DNA of 14,041 bases, from the NCBI GenBank assembly GCA_022615805.1, contig JAKEGO010000107.1, positions 1-14,041 of the forward strand. The letters run 5' to 3'. The notes below the pieces were generated by a model. It saw nothing but the letters and a program-made list of their open reading frames with translations, was not told the origin of the DNA and searched no databases. Positions 1 to 6,378 of the stretch are shown here, piece by piece. The stretch's first letter is position 1; every line of letters starts with the position of its first letter. Made by a program: the position numbers and the translations under genes. The stretch comes from Thermoplasmata archaeon (lineage in GTDB: Archaea > Thermoplasmatota > JAKEGO01).

Positions 1-184
1 CGAAGAGGAACAGCATGACGTCGATGTCGATGGCGGCAAGCGCGTCAAGGGGGCCGATCTGACCCGTGGCGAGCACCGCCAAGGCGCCGATCGACATGGC
101 CTGCCATATCTGCACCTTTACCCGTCCGACCCTCCGGAACGCGATGAGGAGGAAGACCACCGCGAGGACAAATATCGGGACCAT
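1..184 (-). CDS. N-terminus of an ArsB/NhaD (SLC13-like) ion permease, truncated by the window edge
   Basis: About 61 codons are present on the minus strand; the gene continues beyond position 1. The peptide starts MVPIFVLAVVFLLIAFRR, a hydrophobic helix followed by a basic turn. It continues with KVQIWQAMSIGALAVL, a second helix, then TGQIGPLDALAAIDIDVMLF. The pattern of an IWQ element, TGQI, a DAL(x)AI element and DVMLFLF resembles the start of archaeal permeases in the ArsB/NhaD and SLC13 ion-transporter superfamily, which move anions or exchange sodium for protons across the cytoplasmic membrane. The substrate cannot be told from this fragment. The ATG at 184-182 is the only start in frame: the next in-frame codon of interest upstream is a TGA stop near 255, with no ATG, GTG or TTG between. 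No clear Shine-Dalgarno site precedes it. The gene is divergent from the large surface protein at 636. The family call rests on short motif recognition only. Confidence 0.72.
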   Translation of the reverse strand, partial: MVPIFVLAVVFLLIAFRRVGRVKVQIWQAMSIGALAVLATGQIGPLDALAAIDIDVMLFLF

Positions 185-267
185 CTCGCAACCCGCCGGG
201 TCGCCGTCGCGGCCTTCGGACGCATCACGGGGGCGGTCGCGAGCGGGACGCCGTCAATCCGCTTCGT

Positions 268-279
268 CATATTAAAAGG
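268..279 (-). promoter_or_regulatory. Candidate TATA element for the divergent permease gene
   Basis: On the minus strand the sequence reads CCTTTTAATATG, an AT-rich stretch in an otherwise GC-rich spacer. A transcript starting about 25 nt downstream would begin near 245-250 and leave a leader of roughly 60 nt before the ATG at 184. This is inferred from archaeal promoter geometry only. Confidence 0.4.
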
Positions 280-501
280 ATGCAGAGTGCCCGGATGCGG
301 TCTCACATGGACCCCATTCATCCAGTGGACGTCCATCGCCCTCCCCGACGAATGACATGGCCGGGCATGGTCCGCCGCGAGATGACCCCGGGGGGCGGTT
401 CGACCGCGTCCCTGCGGGGCAGCACCCGCTCGGCAGGAAATTGCCCTCTGCGAAGGCCTTCTTCGCGTCCGACCCGGCGATCGCTCGACCTGCAAAAGAT
501 A

Positions 502-513
502 TTGTCCGGACAA
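502..513. promoter_or_regulatory. Perfect 12-bp palindrome TTGTCCGGACAA, candidate operator
   Basis: The sequence equals its own reverse complement over all 12 bases, giving two TTGTCC half-sites with no spacer. It ends about 68 bp upstream of the TATA element of the surface-protein gene and lies about 220 bp upstream of the permease promoter. Its symmetry and upstream position suit a dimeric transcription factor. No family can be assigned. Confidence 0.35.
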
Positions 514-580
514 AGAGGCATACGGCATTGGGGACGTGCGACAATGGCGATCATCTAACGCCCCTTGGCCTGCGGCAAGG

Positions 581-588
581 TATTAATA
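581..588 (+). promoter_or_regulatory. TATA box (TATTAATA) of the first surface-protein gene
   Basis: The octamer TATTAATA starts 55 bp upstream of the ATG at 636. The identical octamer starts 57 bp upstream of the ATG of the second paralogue (6322-6329). The shared motif and near-identical spacing support both as real archaeal TATA boxes. A start of transcription about 25 nt downstream, near 611, would give a short leader containing the Shine-Dalgarno site. Confidence 0.62.
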
Positions 589-623
589 CGGTATGGGCCC
601 TTTTAATTGACAGAGGATGACTG

Positions 624-630
624 AAGGTGA
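624..630 (+). promoter_or_regulatory. Ribosome binding site that decides the start at 636
   Basis: AAGGTGA lies 5 nt before the ATG at 636. The second paralogue has GGTGA 6 nt before its own ATG, so the arrangement is conserved. A GTG at 627 overlaps this site and would add three residues; it has only the weaker GAGGATGA string (613-620) upstream. I therefore prefer 636. Confidence 0.6.
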
Positions 631-635
631 ACACG

Positions 636-3600
636 ATGAGGTACTGGTCGATAGCGATAGCCGTTTCGTTCTGCCTTTCGGCCTTCCTGATGGCATCGAT
701 CGCCTTTGCGCCCGGAGCCGAAGCGGCCCTTTACGTCGTGGACGATGACGGAGGGCCGTGGGCCGATTTCGACAGCATCCAGGAAGCGGTTGACGCAGCC
801 TCCAGCGGCGACATCTTCAGGATCTACGCTGGCACATACAACGAATCGGTCGTCGTCCACGAGAGCGTCTCGATGACCGGCAACGGAACGGACGCGACCT
901 TCGTGAACGGCGGAGAAGCTGCGTTCAACATCTCGTGGGGCAAGGTGGTCATCGAGGAGATGAACGTCTCCGCCACCATGTACTGCTTCAAGGCGTGGGA
1001 CACCACGCAGGTCGTCATACGCAACAACTCGATGTGGGACCGCGCGCCAGGGGGTTACAGCGGCTTCGGCGTCCACGTGCGCCATTCCTCCGAGGTCGAT
1101 GTCTGGGACAACATGTTCTTCCGGGTCAACACCAGCATCTACCTCAATGACGCCCTGAACGCGCAGGTGCTCAACAACGACGTGAAGGCATATTCACAGG
1201 GGATCGTCGCGTCAGCATGCGCACCGACCATCAGGGGGAACGCCCTCTCGGGGATGGCCTACGGCATCTACCTGCTGTCCACGAACGGCGCCACCGTGGC
1301 CGGGAACACGATCCGAGCATGGTACTGGGGGATCCGCCCGTGGTTCACGACCGGCGACGTCGTGCGGGCGAACAGCATCTACGACGCGGATTACGGCATC
1401 CACGTCGGGCGCTGCACCGCCCTCGACATCGTCGAGAACGTCATGTTCGGGACCGGCATCTACCTTGACGGTTACGCCCTCATGCACTTCGACTCGCACA
1501 CGATCAAGTACAATTATGTCAACGAGAAGGACGTGATGTACGTCGTGGGGGCAAGTTCCATGACCTTCAACTCGAGCGTCGGCCAGCTGATACTGGTGGA
1601 CTGCTCGGACATCCTCGTGGACTCGCTCAATATCAGTTATACGACCGCCGGCCTCCTCGCGGCCTACGTCGATGACCTCACGGTGCAGGGCCACCGGGCC
1701 TATGGATGCTACTTCGGCATCTACCTCGAGGTGACGACGCGCGTCGAGATCGTCGACCCCGTGCTGTGGGACAACATGTATGGCGTGTACGTGCGCCACG
1801 CCGACGGCGTTTCGGTGGATGACATGGAGGCCACGGGCAACGAGTACGGGTTTTTCACCTTCTTCGACCCATCCGCCGCATCGGGCAACATCACGATCAC
1901 CGACGCCGATGTCTCCGGCGGGTACGACGGCATATCGATCAACCACGCCCGCGACCTCCTCCTGGGGGGTATCGTGGTCGACAGTGCGTCCCACGCCGGC
2001 ATCGTGCTCCAGTCGGTGACGAACGCGACGGTGACCAAGTTCTCCGTCATCGGCGGTATGTACGGCGTCTACACCACGACCGCCTCCGCGATCTACTGCA
2101 ACAACCTCACGATCGAGAACGGTGCGGTCGAGGGACAGTTCACCACCGGCATCTTCATCGCGAGCACGGAGAACGCGACGGTCACGCGCTGCACGGTCGA
2201 GGAGGCCTATCGCGGCATCCACGTGTTCGATCGTTGGGACAACGTCCTCGTGGGCAACGAGGCCGTCGATTGCAATGTCAGCATCGAGATCGACGGCGCG
2301 GCGAACATCACGCTATGGGGGAACGTCATGACCGGCGGCGGCGGGGTATACCTTGAGCCGTGCTACGTCCCCTACATGGGGTCCCACTCGATACCGGCGA
2401 ACAACACGCTGGACGGCCGGCCCGTCCTCTACGCGGTGGGATGGACCAACGCCGTCGTGTCGGGCGATTGGTCCCAGGTGATGCTGCTCTCGTCCTCCAA
2501 CGTGACCCTGTTCAAGCTCCGGCTCGTCGACGCCTGCGCCCCGGTCCTCATGGTGGACTGCGATTCGTGCGCGATGGAGGGTTGCGTCGTCAGGAGGGCG
2601 GGCCTCCATGCCGTCCTCGTGTCCACGAGCGAGGACTGCACCTTCAGGAATAACAGGATCGTGGGCTCGGCGGACGCGGCCCTCCTGTTCGACAAGGGGT
2701 GCGTCGACAACGTGGTCCACGGCAACCTGCTCCTCGGCAACAACGATCGCCCGTGGCAGTCATCGCAGGCCGCCGACCTCGGTGCGAACAACACGTGGGA
2801 CGACGGCTCCGCCGGCAACTACTGGTCCGACTACAACGGCACCGACGCCGACATGGACGGCATCGGCGACACGCCATACAACATAACGTCGATGGCCGTC
2901 GTCCAGGACAGGTACCCTCTCATGAACCCGCGCCCCTCCCTCACCGGGCCGTCCGTGACGCCCGAGGAGGGCACGGGGGCTACGACCTTCAACTTCTCGG
3001 TCACGTACAGCGACGCATACGGGGACGCCGTTGCGGTCATGCTCCTCTTCGTGGACGGGGTAGCCCACGCGACCAATGCGACGGCGGAAGGCAACTGGAC
3101 CGATGGCTGGACCTTCTACCTGGAGATGACGCTCGCGCCCGGCGACCACATGTTCAACTTCACTGCCTCCGACAGCGTCCTGTGGAACTCGACCGGCGAC
3201 CTCCCAGGCCCCCACGTCAACACACCCCCGGTCCTGGGTGACGGCGGCGTACTCCCCGCGAACGGATCGTCGACCCAGTCGTACATGTTCTGGGTCGAGT
3301 ACCGGGACGGCGACAACGAGAGCGCCTCGATCATGGAGGCGATCGTCGACGGGACCCCACATTCGATGACCCTCCTCGGGGACGAGGGGACCGCGAACTT
3401 CTCCGCCACCGTGACCTACATCTACGAATCGACGCTCTCACCCGGCGACCACACGTACAACTTCACCGCCTTCGACGGAATGGAGTGGGCGGGCTCGCCC
3501 GACAGGCCCGGGCCCTACGTGAACCACCCCCCCGAGATCGCCGGATGGATGGTCACGCCCGCCTTCGGCAACGCGTCCACTGTATTCAACTTCTCATTAT

Positions 3601-6110
3601 CCTATAACGACGCTGAGACGGAGAACGCGACAGCGGTCCGCCTCTACGTCGACTCGATCCCGTTCGATGTCCCATACGGCGGGTTTTGCCAGTGCACCGG
3701 CGGCACGAGGTACACCCTCAACATTACCCTTGACCTCGGCATCCACGCCTTCAACATGACGGTTTTCGACGGCTGGGATTGGGCGACGAACGACGGGGGG
3801 ACCATAAAGGTGGACCGCCCGCCCATCATCTCGGACGGCACGGTGGAACCTGTCGGCGCGAACGAGAGCGTCCCCTTCACGTTCAACGTCACCTACACCG
3901 ACGAGGACGACGACCCGCCCTCATGGGTCCATGTCCACATAGGCAACGATTCCTTCGCGATGAGCATGGCCGAGCCATCCGACGACAACTTCACCGACGG
4001 CGCGGCCTTCACATACGTGACCCTGTTGAACGCCGGCAATCACACGTTCGGTTTCACCGGGAGCGACGGATGGATGGAGACGTGGCTCGACGGCGGGACG
4101 ATCCATGTGAACGCATCGGACCTACCGGTCCAACCGATGGCCCACATCGACATCATCGATCCGAGGACCGTGCGGTCGGACAGGGCGGTCCACCTCCAGG
4201 GCCACGGGAGCGGGGGCACGATGGTGGCCTACGAATGGACCTCCGACGTCGACGGCCAGATCGGGAACGGGTCGATGGTCGATGTCGGCGGGCTCACGCC
4301 GGGGGACCACAACGTCTCCTTCCGCGTCCTCAACGACGATGCGCTCTGGAGCGAGCCGGTCAACGGGACGTTCCACGTGAACCACCCGCCGACGATACCT
4401 ATCTGGAAGGTGACCCCCACATGGGGCAACGCATCGACGCTGTTCAACTTCAGCGCCGCGTTCGACGACGTCGAGACGACCAACGCCACGGCGTTCCTCG
4501 TCTTCATCGACGGGGAGATGCGGCCGATGACGTACGGCGGGTGGTGCCCATGCATCTCCGGTGCCACGCGGTACGAGCATTTCACCGGGCTCGCGCCAGG
4601 TAACCACACCTTCAACTTCACCGCCTTCGACGGAATGGAGTGGGCCGCGACCGGTACGTTCCATGTCAAGGTCAACCAGCGGCCGACGCTCGGCACGGGT
4701 TCGGTATCTCCTGGCTCAGGGAACGATTCGACGGTGTTCGCTTTCAGGGTCACCTACGGCGATCCGGACAACGATGCGCCCTGGAGGGTCCGCGTCGTCA
4801 TCGACGGCACAGGTTATCCCATGGCCAAGTTACACCCGGCGGACGACGACTTCACGGACGGGGCGGTCTATATCTACAGGACACTGATGGACGCGGGCAA
4901 CCACACGTATCACTTCATCGCGACGGACTGGTACGAGGAGGCGACTATCGTCGGCGGCGGCATCGAGGTGGTCGAGGGAGAGGGCACGATCACCCCGATG
5001 GCCTACATCGACAGGGTCCACCCGCTGCTCGTGGAACCAGGCGAGGCCGTGGAGTTCCGGGGCCGCGGGGTCGGCGGGAACATCACCGCCTACGAGTGGC
5101 GCTCCGACATCGACGGCATCCTCGGTGCCATGGCCCGTATCGTCAGGTCGGACCTCTCGGTGGGCGCACACAACATCTCGTTCAGGGTCCGGAACGACGA
5201 CGACGTTTGGAGCGAGCCGGCCAACGCTTCGTTGATCGTCCAGGCGAATGCGCCGCTCCCGGACGCCGCCATCCTCTCCGTGACCATCGTCGGCAGCGAC
5301 CATGTCGAGGGCGAGGCGGTCCATGTCATCGTGACCGTCGCCAACAGGGGGAACGCCTCGGGAACGTTCATCGTCGACGTGTATTTCCACCCGGCGAACT
5401 CGTCCTTCTCCGCGCCCACCGACCTGACGCTCATCGACGCCTTCAATGCGACGCTCGGCGTAGATGCGACCGAAGCCTTCACGGTGACGTGGACGGCGAC
5501 CGCGGGCGACCACGAGATCGTCGCCTGGGCTGACCCGGAGGACCTCGTTCAGGAACTCCGTCAATACAACAACGTCGGAACGGTCGACATCTCCGTCGCA
5601 CCCCTGGTGCCCGGCGGAGGGGAAGAGAAGAGGGCCGACGAATTCGATGCGCTGGTCGTGGCGGGGATGGCGCTGCTCATCGTACTGATCGTCGCGGCAC
5701 TCATCGTGCTGATGAGACGGCCGCGCGGGCGGGTGCCCGCTGACCTCGGACCAGCAGGCCGTAGTCCGACGGATTATGGCATGGTCAACGGAAAGGGCGT
5801 CGCCCCCCCCTCCGAAGGAACGGGGACTGGAGGGGCCCACGACGGGAGCGGTTGGGACGGGGCCGCCGATCGCTCCGGCGAGGGGCCGCTCTACATGGAA
5901 GGTGGACGCAATGGGCCGAGCCCCATATACGAAACACCCTTCCCGGACGGACTGGCGGGACCGGGGGCGCCGGGGACGTTCGACCGCATCCACCGCGAGA
6001 ACATCGTCCACAGGGACCTTGCCGCGAGGTCTGCGTCGGGGCAGGGCAGCCCTTCTGACGCGGGCGAGCGGGAGGAGGCGCGGGACCCGGGCGGCGGTGG
6101 TGATGGCTAG
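636..6110 (+). CDS. Giant NosD-like beta-helix / Ig-PKD / CARDB surface protein, paralogue 1
   Basis: A predicted 1824-residue surface protein with a single membrane anchor (residues counted from the ATG at 636). A signal peptide occupies 1-30, cleaved near AEA. A right-handed parallel beta-helix spans about 31-765. It opens with VDDDGGPWADF and contains two NosD-type modules (near 288-320 and 584-617). It ends with the motif GNYWSDY followed by DGIGDTPY. The stalk follows: Ig-like domains at about 766-861, 862-962, 963-1059 and 1060-1158, a PKD-like domain at 1159-1248 (YEWTSDVDG), Ig-like at 1249-1346 and 1347-1449, and PKD-like at 1450-1535. A CARDB-like domain (1536-1655), a membrane helix (1672-1693) followed by RRPRGR, and a 131-residue Gly/Pro-rich tail close the protein. 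N-glycosylation sequons are frequent throughout the ectodomain. NosD/PbH1 folds commonly bind or cleave carbohydrate, but no catalytic site is recognisable. Residues 963-1248 and 1249-1535 are an internal duplication. The next gene is its paralogue. Confidence 0.95.
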   Translation: MRYWSIAIAVSFCLSAFLMASIAFAPGAEAALYVVDDDGGPWADFDSIQEAVDAASSGDIFRIYAGTYNESVVVHESVSMTGNGTDATFVNGGEAAFNISWGKVVIEEMNVSATMYCFKAWDTTQVVIRNNSMWDRAPGGYSGFGVHVRHSSEVDVWDNMFFRVNTSIYLNDALNAQVLNNDVKAYSQGIVASACAPTIRGNALSGMAYGIYLLSTNGATVAGNTIRAWYWGIRPWFTTGDVVRANSIYDADYGIHVGRCTALDIVENVMFGTGIYLDGYALMHFDSHTIKYNYVNEKDVMYVVGASSMTFNSSVGQLILVDCSDILVDSLNISYTTAGLLAAYVDDLTVQGHRAYGCYFGIYLEVTTRVEIVDPVLWDNMYGVYVRHADGVSVDDMEATGNEYGFFTFFDPSAASGNITITDADVSGGYDGISINHARDLLLGGIVVDSASHAGIVLQSVTNATVTKFSVIGGMYGVYTTTASAIYCNNLTIENGAVEGQFTTGIFIASTENATVTRCTVEEAYRGIHVFDRWDNVLVGNEAVDCNVSIEIDGAANITLWGNVMTGGGGVYLEPCYVPYMGSHSIPANNTLDGRPVLYAVGWTNAVVSGDWSQVMLLSSSNVTLFKLRLVDACAPVLMVDCDSCAMEGCVVRRAGLHAVLVSTSEDCTFRNNRIVGSADAALLFDKGCVDNVVHGNLLLGNNDRPWQSSQAADLGANNTWDDGSAGNYWSDYNGTDADMDGIGDTPYNITSMAVVQDRYPLMNPRPSLTGPSVTPEEGTGATTFNFSVTYSDAYGDAVAVMLLFVDGVAHATNATAEGNWTDGWTFYLEMTLAPGDHMFNFTASDSVLWNSTGDLPGPHVNTPPVLGDGGVLPANGSSTQSYMFWVEYRDGDNESASIMEAIVDGTPHSMTLLGDEGTANFSATVTYIYESTLSPGDHTYNFTAFDGMEWAGSPDRPGPYVNHPPEIAGWMVTPAFGNASTVFNFSLSYNDAETENATAVRLYVDSIPFDVPYGGFCQCTGGTRYTLNITLDLGIHAFNMTVFDGWDWATNDGGTIKVDRPPIISDGTVEPVGANESVPFTFNVTYTDEDDDPPSWVHVHIGNDSFAMSMAEPSDDNFTDGAAFTYVTLLNAGNHTFGFTGSDGWMETWLDGGTIHVNASDLPVQPMAHIDIIDPRTVRSDRAVHLQGHGSGGTMVAYEWTSDVDGQIGNGSMVDVGGLTPGDHNVSFRVLNDDALWSEPVNGTFHVNHPPTIPIWKVTPTWGNASTLFNFSAAFDDVETTNATAFLVFIDGEMRPMTYGGWCPCISGATRYEHFTGLAPGNHTFNFTAFDGMEWAATGTFHVKVNQRPTLGTGSVSPGSGNDSTVFAFRVTYGDPDNDAPWRVRVVIDGTGYPMAKLHPADDDFTDGAVYIYRTLMDAGNHTYHFIATDWYEEATIVGGGIEVVEGEGTITPMAYIDRVHPLLVEPGEAVEFRGRGVGGNITAYEWRSDIDGILGAMARIVRSDLSVGAHNISFRVRNDDDVWSEPANASLIVQANAPLPDAAILSVTIVGSDHVEGEAVHVIVTVANRGNASGTFIVDVYFHPANSSFSAPTDLTLIDAFNATLGVDATEAFTVTWTATAGDHEIVAWADPEDLVQELRQYNNVGTVDISVAPLVPGGGEEKRADEFDALVVAGMALLIVLIVAALIVLMRRPRGRVPADLGPAGRSPTDYGMVNGKGVAPPSEGTGTGGAHDGSGWDGAADRSGEGPLYMEGGRNGPSPIYETPFPDGLAGPGAPGTFDRIHRENIVHRDLAARSASGQGSPSDAGEREEARDPGGGGDG
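3522..4379 (+). repeat. Stalk block copy 1 (Ig-like, Ig-like, PKD-like), 286 codons
   Basis: The first copy of an in-frame tandem duplication inside the first surface-protein gene. It opens with NHPPEIAGW and carries GGFCQC, then DDNFTDGA, then PMAHIDIIDP and YEWTSDVDG. It ends just before the second copy, which opens with NHPPTIPIW. Block order and landmark motifs match copy 2 one for one. Confidence 0.85.
4380..5240 (+). repeat. Stalk block copy 2 (Ig-like, Ig-like, PKD-like), 287 codons
   Basis: The second copy, directly abutting the first with no linker. Its landmarks are NHPPTIPIW, GGWCPC, DDDFTDGA, PMAYIDRVHP and YEWRSDIDG. It differs from copy 1 by one codon in total length. The second paralogous gene has only one such block, so the duplication appears specific to the first gene. 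Confidence 0.85.
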
Positions 6111-6321
6111 GGACCCGTGGATGATGATGGGGAAGGCAGCGACATCCCCCGCCCGTCGAACGTCATGGGGACGCGCCATGAGTCGGCGATGAGCTCGATG
6201 AGGCCCATGAAGTGAGCCGTACGTGCCGTCATTCGATAGCGATATAGCCTCATTAATAACACCTGTTCAATTTTAATTAACTCTATAAAAGTGATTTTCA
6301 TCGATAATACCATAAGCAACT

Positions 6322-6329
6322 TATTAATA
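6322..6329 (+). promoter_or_regulatory. TATA box (TATTAATA) of the second surface-protein gene
   Basis: Identical to the octamer before the first paralogue and placed 57 bp before the ATG at 6379, against 55 bp there. This makes it the best candidate among the TATA-like elements of the spacer and implies the second gene is transcribed on its own, not only by read-through from the first. Confidence 0.62.
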
Positions 6330-6364
6330 GAACGTCGCGTCTTTGCATCACAAAGGGATTGAAG

Positions 6365-6372
6365 GGTGGTGA
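6365..6372 (+). promoter_or_regulatory. Ribosome binding site of the second surface-protein gene
   Basis: GGTGGTGA ends 6 nt before the ATG at 6379. Together with the signal peptide that begins at that ATG, it fixes the start. Confidence 0.6.
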
Positions 6373-6378
6373 GATTAG

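Larger units (their letters stand above)
185..635. other. Divergent intergenic region without a recognisable gene
   Basis: This 450-bp spacer separates the leftward permease from the rightward surface-protein gene. Short open frames exist on both strands, but they have no convincing start signals, are rich in Arg, Pro and Ser, and look like no known protein. I see no tRNA: a GGTTCGA string near 396-402 lacks the complementary T-stem. The recognisable contents are a TATA-like element for each flanking gene (268-279 minus, 581-588 plus), a perfect palindrome at 502-513, and the Shine-Dalgarno site at 624-630. The part from 280 to 495 holds nothing I can identify. Confidence 0.7.
6111..6378. other. 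Spacer between the paralogues with an AT-rich promoter island
   Basis: The first 130 bp keep the high GC of the genes and hold no convincing reading frame. From about 6241 to 6330 the sequence turns strongly AT-rich and holds several TATA-like elements: CATTAATA at 6251-6258, TATAAAA at 6284-6290 and TATTAATA at 6322-6329. T-rich stretches near 6268-6300 could also end transcription from the upstream gene, as archaeal terminators are often simple T-tracts. No strong hairpin plus T-run was seen after the stop at 6110. Confidence 0.6.

Noticed and set aside
390..415. A tRNA-like GGTTCGA string
   Set aside because: The bases around it do not form a T-stem and no anticodon arm or acceptor stem is found at the right distance.
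118..558. Several short open frames on both strands of the left intergenic region
   Set aside because: They overlap each other and the promoters, have Arg/Pro/Ser-rich translations, and match nothing I recognise.
2931..5240. Repetitive stalk sequence considered as a possible CRISPR or DNA satellite
   Set aside because: The repetition is at the protein-domain level (about 100 residues per unit) with diverged DNA, in frame throughout and without short identical repeats and spacers.
4830..6179. A 449-codon open frame on the minus strand, opposite the 3' part of the first surface-protein gene
   Set aside because: Same reason: an antisense shadow in high-GC DNA, while the plus-strand frame has clear domains, a membrane helix and a stop codon.
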